From positions 374,152,419 to 374,216,418 of the forward strand of contig CM077643.1 in the NCBI GenBank assembly GCA_039707465.1: a DNA stretch of 64,000 bases, read 5' to 3'. The notes below the pieces were generated by a model. It did no database searches, was not told where the DNA came from, and saw nothing but the letters and a program-made list of their open reading frames with translations. Source of the DNA: Rhabdophis nuchalis. Lineage: Eukaryota > Chordata > Lepidosauria > Squamata > Natricidae. Both the position numbers and the translations under genes were made by a program. Shown piece after piece: positions 42,959-53,831 of the stretch; positions within the stretch are counted from its first letter, which is position 1; every line of letters begins with the position of its first letter.

Positions 42959-43092
42959 CAGGGGTCTCCAACCTTTGCAACTTTAAGTCTGAAGGACTTC
43001 AGTTCCCAGACTTCTCCAGCCAGCTTGCTGGCTGGAGAATTCTGGGAGCTGAAGTCCTTCAGACTTAAAGTTGCAAAGGTTGGAGACCCCTG
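42959..43092. mobile_element. hAT-type MITE
   Basis: A 134-bp palindrome of the CAGGGGTCTCCAACC family with the perfect duplication TTGTAGAT at 42951-42958 and 43093-43100. Confidence 0.95.
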
Positions 43093-43100
43093 TTGTAGAT

Positions 43101-44829
43101 GATTGCTCTCCTCTTTTCCCTCTTGTCTCTTTTCGCCAACTCCTATGTTCCTATTTTTGCTTCACCAATTTCCAGATTTGTATAGGAATTTAATGCGCCC
43201 AGGTGTTTCACTCACCTGAGATGAGCCTCCGATCAAGTCAATCGTTTCCCACAATTTCAGTTGAGAAATACTTATCAACTCTTCATTTCTGATTTTGTCA
43301 ACCCAGCTTATACGTAACAGCTATCTGCAAATCCACATTTCAAATGCCTAAATATTAGTCATAAAGTAACTTTTTTAGTGCCATTGTAACTTTGAACAGT
43401 CCCTAACCAAAGCAGTTGTTAAGTAAGCTCTACCTGCATTGAGAATTTGGTAAATTAGGAGAAATGCATGCAGTAGGTTACTTAAGAAGTGGGTGCAATG
43501 TCAAGTCTCTTTTTGTGATCTGACAAGGGATTGATTCAGTAAAAATAGAAATAATTAAAATTAACTTTAAAAGCTTACATGGAGGCTGAGCAGGTTATAA
43601 GCAACTTTCAGCTCAATTTTTAGTGCTTTGAATGTCAGATAGCTATTGAGCACCACATAGTGGCACAAAAATGCGTTTAAAAATTAAAGCAGGAACAATC
43701 ACATCCTATGCCTCTTTTGTTATTTTTATACAAGATAATAGAAAAGTTCTTTTCTGCAAATAATTTTAAAGGAATTCCTCCCATAAATACGATATAAATC
43801 ATGATTGGTCACAAAGTCAGCTGTTTAGATTGGATTTGGCATTTTCGTTCACCTATCAACTTCTTTCCAAGGGCCTGAGATAGGGAGGTGTTAGTTGATG
43901 ATGTTAAAGACTTATTAAATACCTTTATAAATAATCATTGCAACAGTGAGATGGTTGGCATATAAATTTTATGAATAAGTAGATATTAAAACTGTGAAAT
44001 CGCAGCTGCCAGTTCTTTAGCTAAAACTGTTGGCCTTCATATGCATCCATTTCTTCCAAAGAAGCTATGATATCATGAGTCCCGGAAGGGAGAAGAGCGG
44101 TATAAAAATTTAATAAATAAATAAATGTTTCTGCATAGCATATGTGCAGTGTGGCTTTATCAGTGGGCATATTTTCTAAGTGCTGTCATTATTATGTATG
44201 AGTAATCTACAATTAAATTCACAGTCTAAAACTGATGGAAATTTAATAATTCAAACTCTAACTAAGGATCTAAGAATTATTAAGGCTGAATCTAAGAATA
44301 CACAGAGTTCCAAGAAAGATGGTTGTTTGAGGCTTTTTTGTAAAAATTTTAGGTCCAATAAATTCAGCATTTTCAAATATCAAGTAAGTCCTTTATGTAT
44401 CACTCTGAGGGCTCCAGTCCTGTTTGATATAAAAAGAGATTTATTTTTTCATAAGCATTCAATTCTGATCTGCAAGTCTCAGTATTTCATCTTATTTTCC
44501 AATTGTTTTTCCTCAATTCTAGCATCACCCAGAATAGCTATATTAAAAACTTACTTCTTTTCAGAAGTAATATCACTGTTATATTATGAACAAGAGGCCT
44601 GTTGGTTTGCATCTTAAAGTCCCATAAGATCTTAACCCGTTCATTTTCTAAAACCTTCGTATTTTTAGTAGTTTACATTCAAATCCAAACCTCTTACTTA
44701 GGTTTCCAATGAATAATTGTGGCAACTTACTTATGGTGCTGCTTATAATCAGTTTCTGACATTATACGGGGTGGGGTGGGGATTGTATATTGGATTTGCA
44801 ATTCTGCCTGTAAGTAGCTTGTATGTTAA
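43101..44829. other. No gene; small repeat ends
   Basis: A decayed MITE end lies near 43370-43440 (GTTAAGTAAGCTCTACCTG) and a LINE 3' tail at 44075-44130 (GAGTCCCGGAAGGGAG, then (AAAT)n). An open frame at 44180-44617 has no recognised domain and a composition like the surrounding AT-rich DNA. Confidence 0.45.
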
Positions 44830-45182
44830 GGGACATGGTGGCTCAGTGGCTAAGACGCAGAACTTGTTGATCAGAAAGGTCAGCAGTTCAGTGGTTCGAA
44901 TCCCTAGTGTCATGTAATGGAGTGAGTCCCTGTTACTTGTCCCAGCTTCTACCAACCTAGAAGTTCAAAAGCATGTAAAAATGCAAGTAGAAAAAATAGG
45001 AACCACCTTTGGTGGGAAGGTAACAGTGTTCTGTGAGCCTTTGGCGTTTAGTGATGCCTGTCACATGACCACGGAGACGTCTTTGGACAGCACTGGCTCT
45101 TTGGCTTTGAAACGGAGATGAACACCGCCCTCTAGACTTGGGAACAACTAGCACATATGTGTGAGAGGAACCTTTACCTTTA
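44830..45182 (+). mobile_element. tRNA-derived SINE, sense copy
   Basis: The head GGTGGCTCAGTGGCTAAG resembles a tRNA A box, and GGTTCGAATCC at 44893-44903 is a B box. A tRNA-unrelated body follows, and it ends GAGGAACCTTTACCTTTA. It is the clearest copy of the roughly 350-bp family. Confidence 0.9.
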
Positions 45183-45754
45183 GCTTGTACGCTATTAGAA
45201 AATGGGTTGTGGGTCTGTTCTTTCCAGGCTCATTTCCATTCTCCTTCTGAATTAGAAATGTCCATTTGTTAGCCATGTTTCATTTTCAGATGTTTCCAAA
45301 ACCCAATTCATCTGGTCTGTCAATCTTGTGTAGATTTATCAATGGTTCGTCACTTCCCACTTTCAAGGCTTTTGTAGGATTGATGCCGATTTGCTCTAAA
45401 TTGCAAAATCTGGTGGAACTGAATTATTTGATTATCATATCAGTTGATCATCTCTGCAATAATCATGTCACTTTGTTTCAATTGTTCTACAATTTCTGTA
45501 ATTCCTTTACTCTCCAGGTTAGTTCAATCAGGTTAGTTTTGATTTTCTTATTTTTCAAGTGTTTTATTCAAATTCCTCAAATTGTTTAAATCTATGCAAA
45601 TTTTCTTTACCTTCAATTCCAATTGCATTTGCCATTTAGTCCTTGCTTAATTCCTTCATATTTTAAGTGTCAGTTCTTCAGTGGTTTTATCGGCTGTGGC
45701 ATACATCTACTTGTTTATTTTGGGTAATGTTTCAACTTATTTTAACAGAATGAT
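45183..45754. other. No gene or clear repeat seen
   Basis: AT-rich sequence. The open frame at 45266-45589 has no recognised homology. Confidence 0.5.
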
Positions 45755-45867
45755 GTTGAAGAAGAAGAAGAAGAAGAAGAAGAAGAAGAAGAAGAAGAAG
45801 AAGAAGAAGAAGAAGAAGAAGAAGAAGAAGAAGAAGAAGAAGAAGAAGAAGAAGAAGAAGAAGAAAC
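45755..45867. repeat. (AAG)n microsatellite
   Basis: About 37 uninterrupted GAA/AAG units. The polylysine open frame here is not a gene. Confidence 0.97.
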
Positions 45868-46439
45868 AATCTGAATTTTGAGTTGCTTGTTTTACGGTTG
45901 CTTCCAATTTAGCGCTAATAGAGAACTTGTGTTTAAAAAGTATGTGCCTTTGGTCCAGAAATCTTTTCTTTTCACTGTTATTCCTTTGGCAATTAAAAAT
46001 ATCATGAAATAGATAAATTTATAGAGCAGAATGGTCTAAAAATCTTTTTTTCTTCTAGATTGTTTTATGGAGTAAGACATAAGATTGTTTTATGGAGTAA
46101 GACATGCTGATTTTACAGTTTGAACTGAGTCTCAAATCAATACAAAGTAGGCCATATTTATAACTTTCTAAATGTTTAATGTGGCTATGATTAACAAAAT
46201 TAAAGTATAATAGTAAAGAAAAAATGAGTTTATATAAATTTGGGGGTTCCATCTATTTGCAGTAAACTTACCTATTCAAAAGAGAGTACCATAAGAACAT
46301 TGTCACATTCTCATGTTAGAGGGAAGATTATCAACTCCTAAATCTGAAATGCAAATATTATGAAATCTACAACATCAACATCCAAAATCATTGGCATTGC
46401 TCATTTTGGTATGAAGGACCTAAACAACTGATGACCTCT

Positions 46440-46945
46440 TTCTATTGGTCCATAACAGAAAGTGTCCTCATATACTGCATTACAGTATGGTACACTGGTT
46501 TAACAGGAAGGCACTACAGAGAGTGATCAGTTTGACACAAGAAACCATTGGTTGCCCTCTAATACCACTGGATGACATTGCCAGGTCTTCCTGCTTTAGC
46601 AGAGTAAGGACAATACTCGGAGATGATTCACATCCTGGTCAGTGTCTCTGCACTTCTACCATCGAACAGAAGACATCGAAGCATAGCCAGCCGAACAAAT
46701 AGGTTCTTAAATAGTTTCTATCCTTGGGCTGTCAGATTCTTAAACACAACCACAATCACTCCATACACATGTGGAAATATATGGCCAGTTTTTCTTTTCC
46801 TTTCTTGTTCTTTCTTTTTCCTAATTACTTGGGATTAGTCTTTATACTATTTATGTTGTTTGTATTTGTTGTCATGGATTGCACCAGTGAAGCTAAAACC
46901 AATTTTGTTGTATACATAAAGTACAATGAAAATAAAGGTATACTA
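46440..46945 (+). mobile_element. Non-LTR retrotransposon 3' end
   Basis: A decayed C-terminal coding part (RFLNSFYPWAVRFLN in broken frames) is followed by a tail with AAAGTACAATGAAAATAAAG. The clade is not certain. Short tails of the same kind are at 24700 and 30695. Confidence 0.65.
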
Positions 46946-47620
46946 TAAACACCTCGAAATCTCACAAGATGTCAAGTGAGATTTTTCAGAATCTCATGAT
47001 ACATCAACATTTGAAAAAAAAATATTATTTCACAGAGGGCAGTGGGACCATGATTCCTGTCAAAAGAATTTCCATGTATTCACACCCGATGCTAATAGCA
47101 CCCAAAATCCCAATCTATATAGCTAGGTATTCTGAGGAAAGAAAAGAGGTATAAAAGGAAACCACTAACCATGATTTCTTCCGATTGGAAATGGACCATG
47201 GCCAAAAACTAAAGGCTATAATTCAGGACAATGATAATTTGGTCATATGTTTGTTTTTGTCTTCATTTCAGTTTTGAATCTCAACTCTCTAGGAATCACA
47301 AATGCCATTGTGCCTAGTTGCTTGGTTCTTTGGCATTTCTTTCACATAATGATTTCCTTTGGCATTCACTAATGTCCTCATTAGGATATGGGGTGTACAT
47401 ATCTGTTGGTTTTAATCATCATAGCAAAGCTTAGTCAGATTGGATTCCAAAAGACGCAGTATACATTGGATTTTTGCATGCATGTATATATTTTATGTTT
47501 ATTATTTATATCCTGCTTTTTAAAAACATATGGAATTCAAGGCAGCTACCAATAAAAAATGGACGGATAAAATATTATAAACACAGTTGAAACCACTGTC
47601 ATAACTAACTCCATTAGTTA
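46946..47620. other. No gene or clear repeat seen
   Basis: AT-rich sequence without recognisable content. Confidence 0.5.
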
Positions 47621-47865
47621 TGGAGCAGCCATGTGGTACAGTGTTAGAATGTAGTATTGCAGGATAACTCACTGCTCACTGCCAGGAGTTCGATCTGACT
47701 AGCTCAAGGTTGACTCAGCCTTCCCTCCTTCCAAGTTCAATAAAATGAGGACCCAGATTGTTGGGGGCAATATGCTGACTCTGTAAATTGCTTAGACAGG
47801 GCTGTAAAGCACTATGAAGTGGTTTATACCGTAAGTCTAAGTACTATTGCTAGTGCTAACTCAAG
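47621..47865 (+). mobile_element. tRNA-derived SINE, second family
   Basis: CATGTGGTACAGTGTTAGAA (A-box-like), AGGAGTTCGATCTGAC (B-box-like), CTCAAGGTTGACTCAGCC, then the conserved GACCCAGATTGTTGGGGGC block and an AAGTCTAAGTACTATTGC end. Its antisense counterpart is at 15750. Confidence 0.85.
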
Positions 47866-48179
47866 TTGAAAATGCTTGGTTAAGAGGAAAATTCAACCCT
47901 TTCTTAACAGCAGAATTTGCAGGAACCAAGCACAATTTTGTAGGACATGAAGTCAAAAATATGTGGGGAGGAGGTTAAGATTGGAAAAGGCTTTCTTAAG
48001 TGGGCCTAATTTAAGCTTGATTTGTTAAAAAAATTATTCCTGATCAGATTGATATTTTAATGGGTGATTAGTATTAGGGGAAAACATAAGGCAAAGTAGA
48101 TATGCAAATCGTTAGCATTGCACATTCTTTTGTTCCATATGAAACTTCTGTTCAGGTCCTTCTGGCTCATTGGCCTTCA

Positions 48180-48602
48180 AAGAGCTTAATCTTTATTTCA
48201 ATCTTCTCTATTCTTCTCAAGGTGTGTTTGACATTTTCGATCCCATAAACTGTTAAGACACCATTCATTTATCAGTTTCATTTGTTTAAAACTAGAGATC
48301 CGGCTTAAGAGAATAGTAAGTTCCGGCTTTTGGAGGTTAGTAAAAAAAATAGTAGCCATTCTTCCTATATCCAAGATATGATTGGGAGCAATGAATAGTC
48401 AGTCTGTCAAGGTCAGGATGACACAAAAAAGTTCCAGGACAATAGTTCAAGCATCATCCGCCTATTATCTCCTCCTCCTCCGTTTCATGAGATCTTCCAT
48501 AAATGCTGGGGCTCCTGACTACGCTCTTCATCTGACTTACCAGGCATCTTCGCCTTCCTCAGATCATCTCTCATCAAGGAAGGGCTGAACCAGCCTCTGA
48601 CC
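48180..48602 (+). promoter_or_regulatory. Promoter region of the second Cys8-polyproline gene
   Basis: It aligns with 27700-28095: AGAGCTTAATCTTTATTTC, GGTCAGGATGACAC, CATAAATGCTGG at the TATA position (48499 on) and CTCTTCATCTGACTT. The TATA box has one change (CATAAAT). The start codon lies about 100 bp downstream, as in paralogue 1. Confidence 0.6.
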
Positions 48603-50825
48603 ATGAGGATCGTTCTCCTTGCTTTGGGTGTGCTCTTGCTTTTTGCCATAACTTCGGAAGGTAATGACATGGGAATTCAATTATGAGTCTCTAGAGAATA
48701 GATGGTAGGATTAGATCTGAGATTGGGTGGGTGGGGGGACTTTAATTCTTCTAGATATTATTGAATTACAGTGCTTAAATTCCTCACAAGGGCTATGCTG
48801 TTTAAAGCTGCTGAAAACATCTGAAGAGACAAAAGTTCCCCATCCTTGGATTAAATTACTTAGTTACCTTCTTATTCAAAGATTGTTTAATGATAAATAT
48901 GCTTCTTTGGAAGCAGGAATGGCATTATGGCTGCAGGCTTATCTTTATAGAAGATTGAAGGAAATTCCTACATTCTTCTATAATGAATGTGGTCACCTTG
49001 CTAGAATTTTTCTGGGAAGGAGAAGCCAGTGTTAGGAAGTCTAGAGATGGAGATACAGATATGCAGACTTCAAAATTAGCTGGAGAGAAATATGGTGATG
49101 TGACAAAGTCTTGAAATAGGAAGATAGGGAGAGCCAGGTTGGTTCAGAACAAAAATCTGTCTTATCTTGAATTCAAAGTGCTAATTCGGGAGAAAGGGGT
49201 GAGGCTAATATTTAAAGAATCTGAGACAGCTCTAAAACAATTCAGCGCTGCTAAATTTAATCCACACATGGTGCTGGATGAGATGGTCCCAGTTCTAAAT
49301 TAGTTGCGTTGAACTTTTAGATTGCTTAAATAGACAATAGTCTTGAATGCTCCTCCATGTGCAGAAAAGTTCCTGCAAGTTTCTCACGAGTACTTTCATT
49401 TTGTATTCTTTTAGTTCCTTATTTGTGGGGAAAATGTCAAACATACCTAGGAGGATTCAGAAATGACATTTCTCAATAATGCCTTCTGAAGGGGTATCTC
49501 ATCTTGCCTCCCAAGGGTCTCTCTGTGCTCATTGATTCCTCATTCCACTTTGCCAATTCTCCTCTTAGCTGACAAATTATGAATAACTTAAAGAAACAAA
49601 GACACAATATGGGATGGAATTAACAAGGATCATGAAGTTGATTCCAGGACAACCCCTCTATAAACCCTGAGCCTATTAGAGGAGAGTCTTGGAACAATGT
49701 GCTGAAGCTGGGCATTTGGTTCCTATATTTAAAAAAACTGCCCAGGTCCACCATCAAGTTTTCCAGATTTTGTTAGAAAACAGGAGGATTGTCTCAGACT
49801 GGATCTCAATGCAACTCAGGGACTGAGGGATTCGGGAGAAAAACTTACCATGATTCTTCCTGCAAAAGTTTGCTTGTTTGTTTATTTATTTATTTAATTT
49901 TGTCAAGCATGTATAAGGTAACAGATATAAGTATAAACATGATTATGAATACAAGATTCATAAGATGATAGGCACATTAGTGCGCTTATGCATGCCCCTT
50001 ACAGACCTCTTAAGAAAGGGGTGAGGTCAACAGTAGACAGTCTAAGGTTAAAGTTATGGGGGTTTGGGGATGAAACCACAGAGTCAGGTAGAGCAGGGGT
50101 CTCCAACCTTGGCAACTTTAAGTCTGAAGGACTTCAGCTCCCAGAATTCTGGGAGCGGAAGTCCTTCAGACTTAAAGTTGCCAAGGTTGGAGACCCCTGA
50201 GGTAGAACATTCCAGGCATTGACCACTCTGTTGCTGAAGTCATATTTTCTGCAATCGAGTTTGGAGCAGTTTACCTTGAGTTTGTATCTATTGTGTGCTC
50301 TGTATTATTGCAGTTGAAGCTGAAGTAGTCATTGACAGGTAGGACATTGTAGCAGATAATTTTGTGTACTACACTCAGGTCAGACCGAAGGCAGCATAGT
50401 TCTAACTTTGCTGACAGTTTAATAACCGAGACCATCCAAGTCACTTCATTGCCAAATGAAATGATTAATAAGTGAACAATTAATCCATTATTTCTTGCCC
50501 TAAAATATTTTGATTTCTAACATGTCACAGCAGGTGGCAGCATTTGGCTGGCAAATCTAACGAGCAAGCTAAAGAGAATTACGGTAGACCTCACTGATAC
50601 ATGCAAAGGAGAAATTCAAGAAAAGCCAGGGCTGTAGACTACAGACCAGAAATATATATATAGCTGATCAGGAAGAGAACTAGTGGTCTAGTGGCAATTA
50701 CAACTGCCTCACATGTAATACTTCCCTGGGTCGAATCCCAGTAAGGGTATGGCTAGCAGATAAGAGCTAAATAGCTTGAAATAGATCTATACTAGTCTCC
50801 CTTATTGATTTATCAGCACAAACGC

Positions 50826-50866
<41 letters not shown>

Positions 50867-51904
50867 TAGGTTTTTGACCTGAGATATGTATATCTCAAAA
50901 TTGTTAATTTTATCCTAAATAGCCCCCCCCCCCTCCCAATTTTCTTCCTGTTTTTCCATTGATGCCAGATGAGTTTCTCTGTGTGGAAATAATTTTACCT
51001 GATTGTATGCTTGAATGGGAAATTCATTTGATCCCACTGAATACTCAACCAAAATTGGCCATAGCCTACTTCACATGAATACAATTGCCCCAAATCCTTC
51101 CTTTTCTTTCTAATAATCCAAAACTACTATCTTTAGTGTCCTTGTAGCTCTCTGAGCCTGGTTGTTTTCTTGCAGATGTTTTCACTACCAAACTAGGTAA
51201 CCCCATAGCTCAAACCTGAGTTACAAATATTCTCTTCTATCCAAAGCAATATTTCGTCTAACCTTGGACTTTCTTTCTTTTTTACAGCTTATCCAGTGCA
51301 ATGTGTTCAAGACTGCTATGGGCAATGCTTTAAAAGCTGTCCATCAAACTGGCTTCCTACATCAAGCTGTTCCTGTGCACATACATCAAATATTTGCTGT
51401 CAACCACCACCGCCGCCGCCACCCCCACCTCCTCCTCCTCCTCCTCCTCCTCCTCCTCCACCCCCACCACCCCCACCACCCCCACCTCCTCCTCTTCCAC
51501 ACCCAACTAAATGGCATTACCGACCTCCACCCCCACCTCCTCCACCACCCCCGCCTCCACCTCCACCACCTCCTCCACGTCCTCTACGACCTTCACCACA
51601 TACTAAATGGCACCATCTACCTCCTCCTCCACCACCCCCACCTCCTCCACCACCCCCACCTCCACCACCTCCACCTCCACCCCCTCCTCCTCCACACCCA
51701 ACTAAATGGCACCATCTTGCTCTTCCACCCCCTCTGCCTCCTCCACACCCACCTCCACCCCTTCCTCATCCTAAATGGCGCCATGCTCCTCCTCCACCCC
51801 CACCCCCTCCACCTCCACCTCCACCCCCTCCACCTCCTCCTCCACCCCCACCCCCTCCTCCTCCACCCCCATCCCCTATAAAGTATCATTGGAGCCCTCA
51901 CTAG
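48603..51904 (+). CDS. Secreted Cys8-domain peptide with long modular proline tail (paralogue 2)
   Basis: Exons 48603-48660 and 51288-51904 (donor GTAATG, acceptor CTTTTTTACAG, phase 1) give 224 residues. Exon 1 has exactly the same 58-nt length as paralogue 1 and encodes a 19-residue leucine-rich signal peptide. The mature chain opens AYPVQC; cysteines at 25, 29, 33, 37, 47, 49, 56 and 57 give C-X3-C-X3-C-X3-C-X9-C-X-C-X6-CC. Residues from 58 on are proline blocks separated by HPTKWHYR, HTKWHHL, HPTKWHHL and HPKWRHA, ending IKYHWSPH. The tail is thus an amplified form of the single HPKYWRH end of paralogue 1. Proline codons are mixed (CCA, CCT, CCC, CCG). Secretion is well supported; function is unknown. 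Confidence 0.75.
49870..50450 (-). mobile_element. Antisense old LINE-type repeat, clade uncertain
   Basis: TTTATTTATTTATTTAATTTT then GTCAAGCATGTATAAGG and a long decayed body. The (TTTA)n start in + orientation suggests an antisense 3' tail. It is host to the MITE at 50094. Confidence 0.45.
50094..50199. mobile_element. hAT-type MITE
   Basis: A 106-bp palindrome of the CAGGGGTCTCCAACC family with flanks AGGTAGAG and AGGTAGAA (7 of 8 match). Confidence 0.92.
50826..50865. repeat. (AC)n microsatellite
   Basis: About 20 dinucleotide units in the intron of paralogue 2. Confidence 0.95.
51140..51245 (-). mobile_element. Repeat remnant with degraded hammerhead-like motif
   Basis: The + strand TTTTCTTGCAGATGTTTTCA followed by CCAAACTAGGTAACC is the complement of the motif seen at 13130 and 42085. 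The core is incomplete. Confidence 0.45.
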
Positions 51905-51999
51905 AAGTCTGGAGCTCCAGAAGACCAAAGGAAGAGTGGCGTTCTATTCGAGAGCTGTGTGTTTTTTGACCTTTGAAAAAAAAATATTTCCTCTTGTTG

Positions 52000-52005
52000 A
52001 ATAAA
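52000..52005 (+). terminator. Poly(A) signal of paralogue 2
   Basis: AATAAA lies 96 bp after the stop, in the context CCTCTTGTTGAATAAAA, matching paralogue 1. Confidence 0.8.
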
Positions 52006-52962
52006 AATATGTAAACATTCAATCATTTTGATCTTTTGTGTTTCTTTTGCATTTTGCCCATCTACCATAATGTTCAAGGCAGGTAGGTAAGAAGCAAATA
52101 GTTCTCAGTTACTGGTCTTCAGCTGACTACTTATTTGCTATTATCAGCCCACCCAGATAAATCAAGACAGTAAACACAACTAGATGAGCTAATCAGATGA
52201 GCTCTTATTGTTAGGCTATATTAAAAGGATACGGCAAATCTGAATGTACAAACTTCCCATCACTACTTTTGACTTCTTGATCCATTAGGGTGGATTCTTC
52301 CTAAGTTTCTTTCTCCATTAAACCACTGGGGGCTTCTGTCTCTCCTGTCTGTAGGCAGCATCTCTTCCCCTCACTCCCCAAGGTCAACACACATTCCATT
52401 ACAGTTATCCTCTTACTTCCAGAGTCACAAGAATAGTTTGCTTTTAGCTTCCTTGAATTTAATATACTTTTAATGATGTTCAACAGCAATCATTTATCAA
52501 CATGTAACAGATGTACTAAACACTATGACACCTAAAGATCAGGAGCATAGGATCATAATTTATATGGGGGATGAGTATTGCTGTTTGGGAAAAAGGAGAA
52601 GGAGGTGGTTATGGACTGAACTTTCTTGTCCTTACAGAAAATAATATATACAGATTTTTCAGGTATATACTTAAGCAAAGTTCATAAAATTCAGGTATAT
52701 ACTTAAGCAAAGTTCAAAAAAATATCTCACAGGATTGAGACATATAGCTGGGATTAGAAAGGAGGATGCAAATAAAAAAGGATGGATTGTACAACTATTG
52801 CACAATTTTTCAAAAATCATCATGAGAAAAGAGTCTGGAGACTAAAACAGGGGCTAAACTGCACCTTACCAAGTCTGGTTCTAGAGGCCATAAATGATTC
52901 TTTATGAGCAAATCGATACGGTGCAGTGCAAATGTTTGATTACTCGTAAAGTAACAAAAGAA
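52006..52962. other. No gene; a 33-bp direct repeat near 52657
   Basis: TTCAGGTATATACTTAAGC with flanking bases occurs twice in tandem at about 52657-52722. Otherwise unassigned. Confidence 0.5.
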
Positions 52963-53306
52963 AGGTAAAGATTCCCCGTACATGCATGCTAGTCATTTCC
53001 AACTCTAGGGGCAGCGCTAATCTCTATTTCTAAGCCGAAGACCCAGAGCTGTCCAAAGATGTCTCTGTGGTCAAGTGGGCGGCATGACTCAACCCTGAAG
53101 GTGCACAGAGCGCTGTTACCTTCCCACCAAAGTGGTCCCTATTTTTCTACTTGCATTTTTAATGTATTTTCAAACTGCTAGGGACAGAAGGTGGGATGCG
53201 TAACAGGAGCTTACTCTGTTACACAGTGCTAGGGATTCAAACCACTGAACTGCCGACCTTCTGATTGACAAGCTCAGCATTTTAGCCACTGAGCCACCGC
53301 ATCTCC
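52963..53306 (-). mobile_element. tRNA-derived SINE, about 350-bp family
   Basis: On the + strand it begins AAAGGTAAAGATTCCCCG and ends TTAGCCACTGAGCCACCGC. Near full length. Confidence 0.88.
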
Positions 53307-53749
53307 TAACAAGAGAAATACAAAGGCACAAATCTCAGAATATCCATTATAACGGAAGAAACCTTAGAAATGGTGCTGAGGTCTCATCCTATTTACTAAA
53401 AAAAAGAGTAAAAGTAGGTGGAGATATCTATGACCTTAACACTCATTTGACATGTCTGTCAGATATGATTGTTTATCAAGTCTTCCATTATCAAGACAAT
53501 TGATGAGAATGTGAGAACATCTGAGTGACTCTATACCAGTGGTGGGCAAAATCATTAGTCAAGAGAGCCAAATATCAACAATACCACGATTGAAATTTCT
53601 TTTGAGAGCCGGAAGGTGTGGCCTGTTTTGTGGGAGTGGCTCAGCGGTCATGTGACTGGGTGGGCGTGGCCAACTTGGAAAATGTGAAACTCACTTAACA
53701 ATGGTCTTGGTTAGCAACCAAACTTTTAGGCTCAATTGTGGTCAAAAGT

Positions 53750-53753
53750 TCAT

Positions 53754-53831
<78 letters not shown>

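Larger units (their letters stand above)
48661..51287 (+). other. Intron of paralogue 2
   Basis: It runs 2627 bp from GT to AG and holds a decayed repeat at 49870-50450, a hAT MITE at 50094, an (AC)n run at 50826-50865 and a hammerhead-like repeat at 51140-51245. The open frame at 48727-49035 has no recognised domain. Confidence 0.65.

Noticed and set aside
44180..44617. A 145-codon frame in AT-rich sequence
   Set aside because: There is no recognisable domain, no splice or promoter context and ordinary local composition. It is not enough to call a gene.
44880..44910. A possible tRNA gene suggested by a B-box GGTTCGAATCC
   Set aside because: The box is the promoter of a tRNA-derived SINE. 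The surrounding sequence does not fold as a full tRNA, and four related SINEs are in the window.
45681..45881. Polylysine frame
   Set aside because: This is an (AAG)n microsatellite.
51264..51881. A His/Leu/Pro-rich 205-codon frame overlapping exon 2 of paralogue 2
   Set aside because: It is a shadow of the proline codons in the +1 frame. It has no signal peptide or splice relation, and the cysteine frame is supported by the paralogue.
28096..51904. Calling the peptides WAP/waprin domains or epidermal-differentiation-complex proteins
   Set aside because: In WAP domains the CC pair is internal and the spacing differs. Epidermal-complex genes have a non-coding first exon and no signal peptide.
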